From positions 1 to 64,000 of the forward strand of contig CAZIFL010000010.1 in NCBI GenBank assembly GCA_964539095.1: a DNA stretch of 64,000 bases, given 5' to 3'. Each line of letters opens with the position of its first letter. Position 1 is the stretch's first letter. A program made the position numbers and the translations under genes. The notes under the pieces were generated by a model. That model ran no database searches. It had not been told where the DNA came from and worked only from the letters and a program-made list of their open reading frames with translations. This document shows positions 17,019-26,617 of the stretch, in pieces. Source of the DNA: DAIPKP01 sp964539095 (GTDB lineage Bacteria > Synergistota > Synergistia > Synergistales > Aminiphilaceae).

Positions 17019-20000
17019 ATGGCCCAGAAAGAAAGAACCATCAAAATCACGCTTAACGGCCGTGAGGTATACGGGTATCCGGGACAGCGCCTTCTGGATC
17101 TCTGCGCCGAGTGCGGCGTGGAAATTCCCGCCCTCTGCTACGACCCCCACGTATCCATGTACGGCGGATGCTCCATCTGTCTGGTGGAGATTCAGGGTGC
17201 TAAGGCCCTCGCCCGAGCCTGTGCCACCACCATCAACCCCGGCATGGTGGTAAAGACCGATACCGACCGGGTTCGCAAAACCCGTAAGCTCGGGCTGGAG
17301 CTGCTGCTCTCGGATCACGTGGGAGACTGCCGCCCCCCCTGTACCCTCGCCTGCCCCGCCCGGGGAAATGTTCAGGCCTACGTCAATCTGGCAGCCCAGG
17401 GGAAGTTCGAGGAATCCCTTAAGGTGCTTCACGAGAACGTAGCTCTCCCCGCCTCCATCGGCAGGGTCTGCCCCGCCCCCTGTCAGGAGAAGTGCCGCCG
17501 TAACCTGGTGGATGACGAGCCCGTCTCCATCCGGGAGATCAAGCGCTTCGTGGCGGATTCCTGCTTGAACGATGCAGGCCTTGGAGCTATCCCCGCCATC
17601 GAAGAAAATCATCGCTCCGTGGCGGTAGTAGGCGGTGGCCCTGCGGGACTCGCCGCAGCCTACTATCTGCGCCTCAAGGGATACGCGGTGGATCTCTTCG
17701 ATAAAGAGGAGTTCTTTGGCGGCATGATGCGCTACGGGATTCCAGACTACCGACTCCCCCAGCAGATTATCCAGAAGGAGATCGACTGGATTCTTGATCA
17801 CGGGGTGAATCCCTTCACCAATACCGCTCTCGGCACGGACATTACCCTGGAGGAACTCCGGGAGAAGTACGATGCGGTGATTCTCGCCATGGGGTGCTGG
17901 AAATCCTCCCCCATGCGGGCCCCCGGTGAGGATCTTCCCGGCGTGGTGGGGGGTATCGACTTCCTCTACAAGGTAAATCGCCACGAAGAGGTTGCGGTGG
18001 GCAAGTCCGTAGCAGTGGTAGGAGGCGGTAATACCGCCATGGATGCCTGCCGCTGCGCCAAGCGCCTGGGAGCCGAGAAGGTGACTGTGGTTTACCGCCG
18101 TACCCGGGCGGAGATGCCCGCAGACCCCATCGAGGTAGAAGAAGCCATGGAAGAAGGGATTGAGTTCGTCTTCCTGGCAGCCCCGCAGGCTGTAGAAGGC
18201 TCCGGCAAGGTGGAGCGCATGGTCTGCGAACAGATGGAACTCGGCGAACCCGATGCCTCGGGACGCCGCCGCCCGGTTGCCACGGGGAAGACCTTTATTC
18301 TTGAAGTCGATCAGGTGATCGCCGCCATTGGACAGCAGCTTGATCCCAAGGGGCTTCCCAAGGAGATTATGGACGGCAAGTGGATGATCGCCGATGACAA
18401 CTACGCTACCCCCATGCCGGGAGTTTTCGTTACCGGGGATCAGAAGACCGGCCCTGATATCGCCATCGCCGCCATCGGCACTGGACATTGGGCCGCAGAA
18501 TCCGCCCATCACTACATCACCAAGGGCACTCCCAAGGCGCCCTTTGAGTACGACGTGGTGCAGAAGGATCTTACCGCCGATGACTTTGCGGATCAGGAAA
18601 AGACCGAGCGTCAGCACGCCCATCACGATGCTCCGGAAGTTCGGATGCAAAAGGACAAGATTTTCGAGGAGTACAACCACGGCCTTACGAAAGAGCAGAC
18701 CCTCAAGGATGCCGAGCGCTGCATGGAGTGCGGCTGCCCGGATCTCTTCGAGTGCAAGCTCCGCAAGTACGCCATCGACTACGAGGTCAATCCGGATCGT
18801 CTGGCGGGAGAGCATATCAAGGGCGTGGAAGAAGTTAATGAATACTACGTCCGGAACATGGACAAGTGCATCCTCTGCGGCCGCTGCATCCGGGCCTGCA
18901 ACGAGCTGGCGGGATTCCACGCCATCGACTTCACCAACCGGGGCTTCGCCGCCAACGTGAACACCCCCTACTGGCAGGGCATCGAGGCTTCGGAGTGCAC
19001 CCAGTGCGGCCTCTGCGTCCAACTCTGCCCCGTAGGCGCCCTTCTGGAGAAGCGGGCTCCCCGGTGGCCCCATTCGGAGGTTCCCACCCTGGTACCCACC
19101 GCCTGCGGCCAGTGTTCCGTGGGGTGTCAGATCGACCTTAATCTTGATGCCGCCAAATCGCGGATCGTCCGGATCACCTCGGATCTCGATAATCCCACCT
19201 CCGTCACCAGCGGTGTGACCTGTGCCAAGGGACGTTTCGACTTCGCCCCTCTCCTGGAGAGCCGCCTGGAGGCGCCTCTTGGGATGGGGAAAGAGATGCC
19301 CTGGAACAAGGCTCTGGACTCTCTGAAAGAGGCCCTCGGCAAGGCCGGCAAGGTGGGAGTTCTCGCAGGAGATGCTCTGAGCAACCAGGAGTACCACGCC
19401 CTGAAGCGCTTTGCGGGAGAGGTCCTTGAGGCTCCCTTCGCCGTGGCGGGAACGGATGCCTTTGCCCCCGCCCGGAAAGCTATGATGGAAACTTTCGGAA
19501 GCCTTGAGACCGGCGTCACCTACGGGGATCTTCAGGATTCCGATGCGGTGCTCCTGCTTGAGGCGGACCTCGACGCCCAGCAGCCCGCTCTGGTCTCTCT
19601 GCTTCGCCGGGGGATGCGGAACAAGAAAACCCGGATGATCTTCCTGGGAGGCACGCCGGGAATGCTTGAGCGGGGAGAGGCCATCTCTCTGCAGCCCCGG
19701 GAGGGCTCCATGACGGATCTTCTCAAGGGCTTCGCCGCTCTCACCCTCGCTACAGCGGGGAAAGAGATCCCCGAAGAGTTGAAGAGCTACACCGCCGCAT
19801 CCGTGGCGGAGCGCACCGGAGTAAGCCAGGCGTGCCTGGAGGAGGCCGCCAAGGCTTTCGGTAGCGCCCGGAAAGCCCTGGCCCTTCTGGGAAGCCTTGC
19901 AGGAGCGTGCCCGGAGAAGTGCGAGACTCTGGCCAAACTTCTGGGGCAGCTCAACCAGAAGCGGCTTGTTCCTCTTTACAAAGGCTCAAACCTCGGCGGC

Positions 20001-20372
20001 GCCGCCAAGGCAGTCACCGCCTCCGTGGCAGATGTGGTAGCTTCGGTGAAGTCCAAGGCACTTCAGGGGCTGGTGCTGGTGAATCTTGATCCCGCTTCAG
20101 TAGGGCTCACCCCCGAGGATTGCAAGGCCCTGAAGCTCTGCGTGGCCATCACCTCCAAGGCGGGGGCGGACTACGCGGCATACCAGCTCCCCCTGGCGAA
20201 CTGGGTGGAGCGGGACGGTACCATCACCGCCCTTTCGGGAGAGCAGGTAGAGCAGAAGCGAAGCCTGGCCCCTGTGGGAGTTTCCGCAGAACTCTGCTGG
20301 ATTCTCGCCAACCTCTCCCGGCGCTTGGGAACGGAGCTTCCCGCAGCCTGGGGAGCCTACTCGTTGCAGTAG
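17019..20372 (+). CDS. NuoG-like iron-sulfur protein fused to a GltD-like flavoprotein
   Basis: A 1,117-residue chain that appears to join three modules. Residues about 1-110: complex-I type [2Fe-2S] ferredoxin (MYGGCSICLVEIQ) and the DHVGDCRPPCTLACPARG link. Residues about 110-530: a GltD/NfnB-like pyridine nucleotide oxidoreductase with two dinucleotide loops, VVGGGPAGLAAAYYLRLKG and VAVVGGGNTAMDACRCAKRL, plus a FAD-closing GVFVTGDQKTGPDIAIAAI. Residues about 600-1117: two [4Fe-4S] sites (CILCGRCIRACN, CTQCGLCVQLCPVGA), the CGQCSVGC cluster motif and a NuoG-type remnant of the molybdopterin oxidoreductase fold. No [FeFe]-hydrogenase H-cluster motif is present. Probably completes a soluble NADH/NAD(P)H-ferredoxin complex with the two upstream subunits; exact partners are inferred. 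Confidence 0.88.
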   Translation: MAQKERTIKITLNGREVYGYPGQRLLDLCAECGVEIPALCYDPHVSMYGGCSICLVEIQGAKALARACATTINPGMVVKTDTDRVRKTRKLGLELLLSDHVGDCRPPCTLACPARGNVQAYVNLAAQGKFEESLKVLHENVALPASIGRVCPAPCQEKCRRNLVDDEPVSIREIKRFVADSCLNDAGLGAIPAIEENHRSVAVVGGGPAGLAAAYYLRLKGYAVDLFDKEEFFGGMMRYGIPDYRLPQQIIQKEIDWILDHGVNPFTNTALGTDITLEELREKYDAVILAMGCWKSSPMRAPGEDLPGVVGGIDFLYKVNRHEEVAVGKSVAVVGGGNTAMDACRCAKRLGAEKVTVVYRRTRAEMPADPIEVEEAMEEGIEFVFLAAPQAVEGSGKVERMVCEQMELGEPDASGRRRPVATGKTFILEVDQVIAAIGQQLDPKGLPKEIMDGKWMIADDNYATPMPGVFVTGDQKTGPDIAIAAIGTGHWAAESAHHYITKGTPKAPFEYDVVQKDLTADDFADQEKTERQHAHHDAPEVRMQKDKIFEEYNHGLTKEQTLKDAERCMECGCPDLFECKLRKYAIDYEVNPDRLAGEHIKGVEEVNEYYVRNMDKCILCGRCIRACNELAGFHAIDFTNRGFAANVNTPYWQGIEASECTQCGLCVQLCPVGALLEKRAPRWPHSEVPTLVPTACGQCSVGCQIDLNLDAAKSRIVRITSDLDNPTSVTSGVTCAKGRFDFAPLLESRLEAPLGMGKEMPWNKALDSLKEALGKAGKVGVLAGDALSNQEYHALKRFAGEVLEAPFAVAGTDAFAPARKAMMETFGSLETGVTYGDLQDSDAVLLLEADLDAQQPALVSLLRRGMRNKKTRMIFLGGTPGMLERGEAISLQPREGSMTDLLKGFAALTLATAGKEIPEELKSYTAASVAERTGVSQACLEEAAKAFGSARKALALLGSLAGACPEKCETLAKLLGQLNQKRLVPLYKGSNLGGAAKAVTASVADVVASVKSKALQGLVLVNLDPASVGLTPEDCKALKLCVAITSKAGADYAAYQLPLANWVERDGTITALSGEQVEQKRSLAPVGVSAELCWILANLSRRLGTELPAAWGAYSLQ

Positions 20373-20431
20373 TTTTTCGAGAAAACAGAGACGTATCAGA
20401 GAAAGTATCAGCGGTACTATTGAGACATACG

Positions 20432-20463
20432 GAGCCCCTCCTCTTCAGGAGGGGCTCTTTTTC
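20432..20463 (+). terminator. Rho-independent terminator of the NADH complex operon
   Basis: GAGCCCCTCC and GGAGGGGCTC form a perfect ten-base stem with a six-base loop, followed by TTTTTTCTG. Confidence 0.93.
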
Positions 20464-20696
20464 TGCTTTTTCTATCCGCAGATTTTCGAAGAGTGTCACC
20501 GACACGAGGGAGAACCCGAGGGGCTCAAAAATCCCTATAATCTCTTCATTCTTCTCGTTTTTTCCTCCTCAAGCACCTTCGACAAAAGAAGAACTTTGGA
20601 TTACTATGTAGAGAGGGGCTCCCAACCTTCGGGCTGTGCCTTTTCCAGCCGCACATCACTAACGACATATTCCGGAATTTTAATGCGGAGGGGTCC

Positions 20697-23600
20697 ATGA
20701 AAAAAATTGTCCGTGCTTTCTTCGTATTTTTCATAAATGGGCCAACCTTGGGAGAATTCCGGAAAATCGGTTTTCTCGCCCTTGGTATTGCCCTTTTTCT
20801 TTTTGCTTCTCCCCCAACCTCTCAAGGGGCCTTCAACGGAGAACACCCCCGAAGCACCCTCCCAACGCCTCTTCCTCACGAGTTTTCTCGAAGACCCGAG
20901 ACCTCGCCGGAGATTCCCGAAGGAGCATGGGGGACCTTTTTTCTCACCCCTCAGGAAAGAGCATGGATTGAAGAACTCCCACCTCTCTCCCTGGGAGTAG
21001 ATCCTGCCTGGCCCCCCATGGAGTTTCTCGATAGCCAAGGGCTCCACAGCGGCGTCAGCTCAAGCTACATAGACCTTCTCGGCAGAGCGCTCGGTCTCGA
21101 TATCCGGCCGGTATCCTTTCCGCGCTGGGAAAAGACCCTGGAGGCCGCCCGAGAGGGTACTGTTGATATGCTCAGCGCTGCCATCAAAACCGATGAGCGG
21201 CAAGAATTTCTGCTCTTCTCCCGCCCCTATGCCAGCATGAGTACTCTGGTGGTAGGACATGTGGACAATCCCTTCGTGGAAAATTTCGACGATCTCCGTC
21301 ACACACCTCTTGGAGTACAACGCTCCTCTTGGGCGGTGGATCGCATCTCCCGGAACCACCCAGGGATCGCCTTTCGTTTCTACGACTCTCCCCAGGATGT
21401 GCTTGAGGGGATCCGCAGAGGAGAGGTGGCCTACGGCTTTATCAACAGGGGGGCCTTTCAGTACTTCCGCAAGATGAAACGCTATGCAGATATCCGCACA
21501 GCCTTCGAAACCCCCTATCCAGCGGAGCCTTCCATCGCTCTGCGAAAGGGGCTCGCCCCTCTGCTCCCCATAATAGATCGTTTTTTCGCCTCTCTCCCCG
21601 CCACCACGCACCACATGATTATGGAACGATGGATTAATCTCCCTGCAGGAATTCTCCTCTCTCCCTGGAGAGAGGCAATCCCTTGGCTGGCGTGGGGTGC
21701 GCTCCTTCTGCTGCTGCTTCTGGGAGGAATTCTGATATGGAACCGACAGCTCTCTCGTGAGGTTCTGCTGCGTCGTAAAGTTGAGGAGGATCTCGCCAAA
21801 AGTCAGGAGGCCCTCTCTCTGGCGGCGAGTGCAGGAAATCTGGGGCTCTTCGAAATTCCGCTGGACGGATCTTCCCCCCGGGTAAGCTCCTCTACCTACA
21901 CCCTTCTCGGATTTCCGGAATCTCCTAAAAATGCCCTCTATCTTTTCAAGGAGCGTCTCTGGGAAAAGGATGCCCACCGGGTGATACGGGCCTACCGAGA
22001 GGTTCTTCGTGGAGGGACATCCCTTCTTCTTGAGGAATTCCGGATTCTGAACCCTTACAAGGGCCTGCGCTGGATGATGGTTCAGGGACGCCGGGAGATC
22101 ACTCCCAATGGGGCTCCCCGCATTACCGGATATATCCAGGATATCACGGAACGTAAACGAGCAGAGGAAGAGCGTAAGGAGGCGCATCAGATGCTCCAGA
22201 CGGTGATGGAGAACGTCCCTATCTGTATCTTCTGGAAAGATATCCACTCCCGGTATCTCGGGGGAAATGCGGCCTTTCTGCGGGCTTCCGGGATGGAGTC
22301 GATGAAAAACCTTGTGGGAAAGACCGATTTTGCCATGCCCTGGAAGAGTAGCGCCCCCATCCTCCATAAGGAAGACGCTTTTCTTCTGGGGGAGAGGCGC
22401 TCCCTTCTCTCGGGAGAACGGCAGCTTCTCATGGAGGACAGCTCCTCCCGCTGGATCTGGTTCGCCAAAACTCCTCTAAAGGATTCGAAAGGGATCATTC
22501 AAGGGGTTCTAGGGGTCTTCGAAGATATTACAGAGCAGAAACGGATACGCATAGCCCTGCAGGAGCGGGAGGAAAACTACCGCAATCTCTTTGCATCCTC
22601 CCGGGATGCCATTCTTATTGCGGATATTGAGAGCAAACTCTTTCTCGATGGCAACTCCGCGGCTCTGGAGATGTTTCAAATCGCCTCTCTGGAGGAGCTT
22701 CGTCGCACCGGCCCCATGTATCTCTCCGCCCCACTGCAGAAGGATGGCATCCCTCTTGAGGAAGCTTTTCAGGAGCTAATGCATCAGGTGCTCCACGGGG
22801 GAGGCTATTCGGGGGAGTGGTTACTCTGCCGTAAAGACCGTACACCCTTCCCCGCCCAGATCTCTCTGAACCTTTTTTCCTACGGCGGCAAAGAGTGCAT
22901 TCTCGGCGTTCTTCGGGATCTCTCCGAACGAGTGCGCATGGAGGAGGAACTCCGAAGCTCCCGGGAGTGGCTTCTTACCATTCTCGATAATCTGGAGACG
23001 GTGATCTTCGTAAAGGACCGGGAGGGGAGGTATCTCCATGCCAACCGCCGCTTTCAGGAGGTGCTGGGGGTTACCCGGGAGGAGACTCTCGGACGAAATA
23101 ACGAAGAGATCTGGGCGGTCAAGCCCCTCCCCAATCGCTATGCCACCACAGAGGATGATGCCGCCTTTACCACCCTCAAGCCGGTAAAGGTGGAGCACCT
23201 CATCCGTCACGGAGATGGCTCAATTCACAGCTACCTCACCACCAAAACCCCCCTGGTGAACGATGAGGGGGTTCCCTATGCCCTGGTGGGAGAGGCGAGG
23301 AATATCTCCCCTCTCAAGGAAATGCAGCTGCAGATAGAGAGAGCCCGAGACGGTGCAGAGAAGGCAAACCAGGCGAAGGGGGAATTTCTGGCCAATATGA
23401 GCCACGAGATACGCACGCCGCTACACGTGATGATCGGCATGGCACATCTTCTTCTGGAGACGGAGATATCCTCCAAACAGAGAGATTACGTTATGAATAT
23501 CCATCGTGCGGGGCAGCTTTTGATCGCCACCATTAATAATATCCTGGACATCTCCAAGATTGAGGCCCAGCAGATGGTTCTGGAGAGACTCCCCCTCAAT

Positions 23601-25391
23601 CTTGAGGAAGTTCTTGGGAACGCTGCCACAATGCTCCACGGATTGGCCGAGGAAAAGGACCTTTTTATGGAGGTACATCTGGATCCCCGTATTCCTGAAG
23701 ATCTACGAGGGGACGGTATGCGGCTTCTCCAGATTCTGAACAACCTTCTAAGTAATGCGGTGAAGTTCACCCATGAGGGGTACATTATCCTTTCCGCCCA
23801 GCTTCTGCGGGAGGGAGAGACAAGGCTCCATATACGAATTACCGTATCGGATACGGGGATCGGCATCCCTCGAGAGCATCAGAAAAAGCTCTTTCAGGCC
23901 TTTGCCCAGGCAGATGGCTCCATTACCCGCAAATACGGAGGCACCGGCCTGGGGCTTACCATCTGCCGGGGGCTGGCAGAGCTTATGGGAGGAGCTATTA
24001 GGGTTACCAGCAGCCCCGGCAAAGGAAGCTCCTTTACGCTGGATATTCCTCTTGATCGTGGAGAGAGGGAAGAGACCCTTTACCAATCCCTCCAGCTTCC
24101 CCGGGAGAAGCCCCGGAAGATCCTGATAGCCTCGGAAGACTCCCGAAGCTCTCGCCGCCTGAGCCGGTATCTCCTTGCCACGGGATACGAGGTAGCAAGA
24201 GCCTCCACTCAAGAGGCACTTGCAAGAGCAATGGAGGGAGAGCGTTGGAACCTGCTACTTCTGGAGGAGCGGTTCGAACATGCGTGGCCTCTGGACTGCC
24301 TGGAGCTTCAGGCTATCCATGCTCCGGAGATCCCTGTGCTGCTCATAGGGAGCAAAAAAAGCCCCGCGGAAAAGAAGGCCTTTGAGAAGAGAGAGTATCT
24401 CTTCCTTCTGGAGAGACCCCTGATACCGGGAGAACTTCTTGAGCGTCTGGAGGATATTCTGGGAGGCCGAAAACACCCGGAGAAAAGGCTCTCCCGGATG
24501 GAACATGCGGAAGAGTCCCTTCCGAATCTGCAAGGCCGTAGCATTCTCGTGGTGGAGGATAACCCCATGAACCAGCATCTTATCCGGGAACTTCTGGAAA
24601 AGCGGGGGATAAAGGTTGCTCTTGCAGAGGACGGAGAGCAGGCGGTGGAACGGGTACGAGGGGAATCCTTCGATGCGGTGCTGATGGACATTCAGATGCC
24701 GGTGATGGACGGCCTTCAGGCCACCCGGATTATTCGAAAGGGGGAAAATCCTCAAGGGCCCCGGCTTCCCATTCTGGCCATGACGGCGCACGCCCTTTCA
24801 TGGGACTACGAAAAAAGCCTGGAGGCAGGGATGGATGACCATCTTACGAAACCCATCAACCCCGGAGAACTCTGTAAGGCCTTAGAAAGGTGGATTCTGA
24901 AAAACAGGGCGGATACGGCTCTCACGGATAGGGGCGCTCTCCAAGGGGAGTGCTGCCTCGCCTCGCCAGAGGCCCCTTCTGATGCGGAGGAGCTTCCCGA
25001 GAAGCTTCGCTCTCTGCAGCATATAGATCTTTCCCAGGGGCTTGCCATAGCCGAGGGCAATCTGGAGCTTTACCAGAAGCTTCTCCAGATCTTTATGGCG
25101 GAGTTTGCCGAGGCTCCTTCGAAACTACAGGCCCTGGAGGATGCAGAGAAAAGAGGCGCAGATTCCCCCCTGCTCCATCTGGCCCATGCCCTCAAGGGAG
25201 CCAGCGCCAACATCGGAGCCCAAAATCTTGCCCGAGCCGCCGCAACGCTGGTAGATCATCTGCGGCAGGCTCCCCAAGAGCCGGAGAATTCACAGGAAAA
25301 CTCTCGGGAGATCCAGAGAGCACTGGAAGAGGCCCTTCTCCGCACTCTGGAAGAAGTTCTGGAGGAGCTGCAGAGGATTGCCAGCCCTTAA
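20697..25391 (+). CDS. BvgS-like hybrid sensor histidine kinase with SBP, four PAS, HisKA, REC-REC and Hpt domains
   Basis: A 1,564-residue membrane phosphorelay protein. Order: signal segment (FLALGIALFLFAS, near 27-40); a periplasmic SBP_bac_3 amino-acid-type sensor (about 90-315, VDPAWPPMEFLDS to RWINLP); one membrane helix (about 325-347); four PAS modules (about 365-880, for example FWKDIHSRYLGGNAAFL and IFVKDREGRYLHANRRF); HisKA with the phospho-His in ANMSHEIRTPLHVMIG (about 903); the ATPase with DTGIGIP and KYGGTGLGLTIC; a first receiver (about 1139) that has lost its acceptor Asp (LLLLEERF); a second, intact receiver (VVEDNPMNQ, VLMDIQMPVMDG, Asp near 1330); and Hpt with LAHALKGASANIGAQ. 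Start is supported by GCGGAGG. It is a single gene with no response regulator beside it; a TATAAT at 20536-20541 may be its -10. Confidence 0.92.
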   Translation: MKKIVRAFFVFFINGPTLGEFRKIGFLALGIALFLFASPPTSQGAFNGEHPRSTLPTPLPHEFSRRPETSPEIPEGAWGTFFLTPQERAWIEELPPLSLGVDPAWPPMEFLDSQGLHSGVSSSYIDLLGRALGLDIRPVSFPRWEKTLEAAREGTVDMLSAAIKTDERQEFLLFSRPYASMSTLVVGHVDNPFVENFDDLRHTPLGVQRSSWAVDRISRNHPGIAFRFYDSPQDVLEGIRRGEVAYGFINRGAFQYFRKMKRYADIRTAFETPYPAEPSIALRKGLAPLLPIIDRFFASLPATTHHMIMERWINLPAGILLSPWREAIPWLAWGALLLLLLLGGILIWNRQLSREVLLRRKVEEDLAKSQEALSLAASAGNLGLFEIPLDGSSPRVSSSTYTLLGFPESPKNALYLFKERLWEKDAHRVIRAYREVLRGGTSLLLEEFRILNPYKGLRWMMVQGRREITPNGAPRITGYIQDITERKRAEEERKEAHQMLQTVMENVPICIFWKDIHSRYLGGNAAFLRASGMESMKNLVGKTDFAMPWKSSAPILHKEDAFLLGERRSLLSGERQLLMEDSSSRWIWFAKTPLKDSKGIIQGVLGVFEDITEQKRIRIALQEREENYRNLFASSRDAILIADIESKLFLDGNSAALEMFQIASLEELRRTGPMYLSAPLQKDGIPLEEAFQELMHQVLHGGGYSGEWLLCRKDRTPFPAQISLNLFSYGGKECILGVLRDLSERVRMEEELRSSREWLLTILDNLETVIFVKDREGRYLHANRRFQEVLGVTREETLGRNNEEIWAVKPLPNRYATTEDDAAFTTLKPVKVEHLIRHGDGSIHSYLTTKTPLVNDEGVPYALVGEARNISPLKEMQLQIERARDGAEKANQAKGEFLANMSHEIRTPLHVMIGMAHLLLETEISSKQRDYVMNIHRAGQLLIATINNILDISKIEAQQMVLERLPLNLEEVLGNAATMLHGLAEEKDLFMEVHLDPRIPEDLRGDGMRLLQILNNLLSNAVKFTHEGYIILSAQLLREGETRLHIRITVSDTGIGIPREHQKKLFQAFAQADGSITRKYGGTGLGLTICRGLAELMGGAIRVTSSPGKGSSFTLDIPLDRGEREETLYQSLQLPREKPRKILIASEDSRSSRRLSRYLLATGYEVARASTQEALARAMEGERWNLLLLEERFEHAWPLDCLELQAIHAPEIPVLLIGSKKSPAEKKAFEKREYLFLLERPLIPGELLERLEDILGGRKHPEKRLSRMEHAEESLPNLQGRSILVVEDNPMNQHLIRELLEKRGIKVALAEDGEQAVERVRGESFDAVLMDIQMPVMDGLQATRIIRKGENPQGPRLPILAMTAHALSWDYEKSLEAGMDDHLTKPINPGELCKALERWILKNRADTALTDRGALQGECCLASPEAPSDAEELPEKLRSLQHIDLSQGLAIAEGNLELYQKLLQIFMAEFAEAPSKLQALEDAEKRGADSPLLHLAHALKGASANIGAQNLARAAATLVDHLRQAPQEPENSQENSREIQRALEEALLRTLEEVLEELQRIASP

Positions 25392-25428
25392 CCTGGGGCC
25401 AATCCATAGCCTGGAATAAAAAATTCAT

Positions 25429-25540
25429 GGTTGCTTCTGGCTTGTGGCTCTGGTTCTGCCTTTTGGTTCTAGTTCTGCCTTCTGGCTTTGCCTTTTAGTT
25501 CTGGCTTCTGATTCTGCCTTTGGCCTCTACTTCGCACTTC
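25429..25540. repeat. Degenerate short tandem repeat between convergent genes
   Basis: About ten imperfect units around the words TTCTGGC, GGTTCTGCCTT and CTTTTGG follow one another between the kinase and dehydratase stops. The region encodes nothing recognisable and has no spacer-repeat regularity. Confidence 0.5.
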
Positions 25541-25549
25541 CCACTTGCT

Positions 25550-26482
25550 TTAACTTGCCAGCTCCCGCTCCCAGCAGGAGAGGGTCTCCCGGCTCACTCC
25601 CGTGCCGCCGCAGACCACCACCAGAACGGTCTTAGCAAAGTCGAGAAGGGGGGTTCCCTGATAGATCGCCGAGAGGGAGGCCCCGCAGGCGGGCTCCACC
25701 AGTACCCGGTGGTCATCCACAAAGCGCAGGCAGGCCCGCACCGCCGCAGCGTCACTCACTGCGTGGGGGTAGATGGGGTGCTTTCGAGACCATTCCAACG
25801 CCTGGGAGGCCACCTGACGCACCCCCAACGTGGCGGCGATGGTGTTCACCTTCTCCAGCCGCACCAGCCGATTGGCCCGCACCGCCGCCCCGAAGGAGGC
25901 AGCCCCTTCGGTCTCTACGGCCACCACGGGGACATCCCCCCACCCCTGTTGATGCAACCCCTCCACAACCCCCGAGAGAAGCCCCCCGCCGCCCACGGAG
26001 AGCACCACTGCATCGGGCTTCTCCATCTGCCGTACCAGCTCCTCCACCAGGGTGGCGTGGCCGCTCCAGATGGAAGGATGATCGAAGGGGGGGATATAGC
26101 GCCGTCCGGGCTCTGCTGCAAGCTGGAGAGCGAGATCGTTGGCATCGTCCCAGATATCGCCGTGCACGATCACCTCTGCCCCTTCGCCGCGGATACGCTG
26201 ACACGCCACCTCGGGAGTAGCTCCGGGAACCACCACAGTCACCCGGGCCCCCAAGAGACGCCCCGCATAGGCCACGGCGTACCCCGCATTGCCTCCGGAG
26301 GAGGCCACCAGATGCCGATCCCCGGAAGCTACGCTCTCCTGACAGAGCCTGCCGATACCGCGGATTTTATACGACCCCGCATGCTGGAAGCACTCCATCT
26401 TCAGAAAGACTCTCTTGCCGGAACACTCACGCAACGGTACGGACTCTACAACGGGGGTTTCGCAATGGAGATAAGGCATCAT
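25550..26482 (-). CDS. Threonine/serine dehydratase, PLP fold type II
   Basis: Deaminates threonine to 2-oxobutyrate and ammonia, or serine to pyruvate; 2-oxobutyrate is the entry compound of isoleucine synthesis. The Schiff-base lysine lies in FQHAGSYKIRG, the substrate/cofactor loop is ASSGGNAGYAVAYAGR, and the phosphate cup is LSVGGGGLLSGVVEG. The 310-residue length matches the catalytic core alone, without the C-terminal ACT-like regulatory domain of biosynthetic IlvA. An AAGGAGGG ribosome site precedes a double ATG; the first is used. Upstream is an attenuator with an Ile/Met-rich leader peptide, which favours an isoleucine-synthesis role, while the short form resembles catabolic enzymes. 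Which substrate matters in the cell is not settled. Confidence 0.88.
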   Translation of the reverse strand: MMPYLHCETPVVESVPLRECSGKRVFLKMECFQHAGSYKIRGIGRLCQESVASGDRHLVASSGGNAGYAVAYAGRLLGARVTVVVPGATPEVACQRIRGEGAEVIVHGDIWDDANDLALQLAAEPGRRYIPPFDHPSIWSGHATLVEELVRQMEKPDAVVLSVGGGGLLSGVVEGLHQQGWGDVPVVAVETEGAASFGAAVRANRLVRLEKVNTIAATLGVRQVASQALEWSRKHPIYPHAVSDAAAVRACLRFVDDHRVLVEPACGASLSAIYQGTPLLDFAKTVLVVVCGGTGVSRETLSCWERELAS

Positions 26483-26554
26483 GTGATATTCCCTCCTTGG
26501 GGGTATTTTTTCGGGAGTCTCTCTCCCGAGGGTTTTTTAGAAATGTTAGGGTAC

Positions 26555-26592
26555 AAAAAAAGCCGGGACCCCTTTTATCCAGGGGCCCCGGC
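26555..26592 (-). terminator. Attenuator terminator upstream of the dehydratase
   Basis: On the minus strand GCCGGGGCCCCT pairs with AGGGGTCCCGGC (one G-U pair), a 12-base stem followed by seven T. It lies 25 bases after the leader-peptide stop and about 75 bases before the gene start. A competing pairing CCTCGT (inside the leader codons) with ACGAGG (just before the stem) could act as antiterminator. Confidence 0.85.
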
Positions 26593-26617
26593 CTCGTTTC
26601 TTCGGAACGTGCGCAGA

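Noticed and set aside
14699..17050. A 783-codon open frame on the minus strand opposite the NADH complex genes
   Set aside because: It mirrors the NuoE/NuoF-like genes, whose motifs are unmistakable on the plus strand. High third-position GC removes antisense stops; the translation is His/Gly/Leu-rich and without motifs. Similar antisense frames throughout the window were dropped for the same reason.
25429..25540. CRISPR-like array behind the sensor kinase
   Set aside because: The units are short, imperfect and contiguous, with no constant repeat and no unique spacers of regular length.
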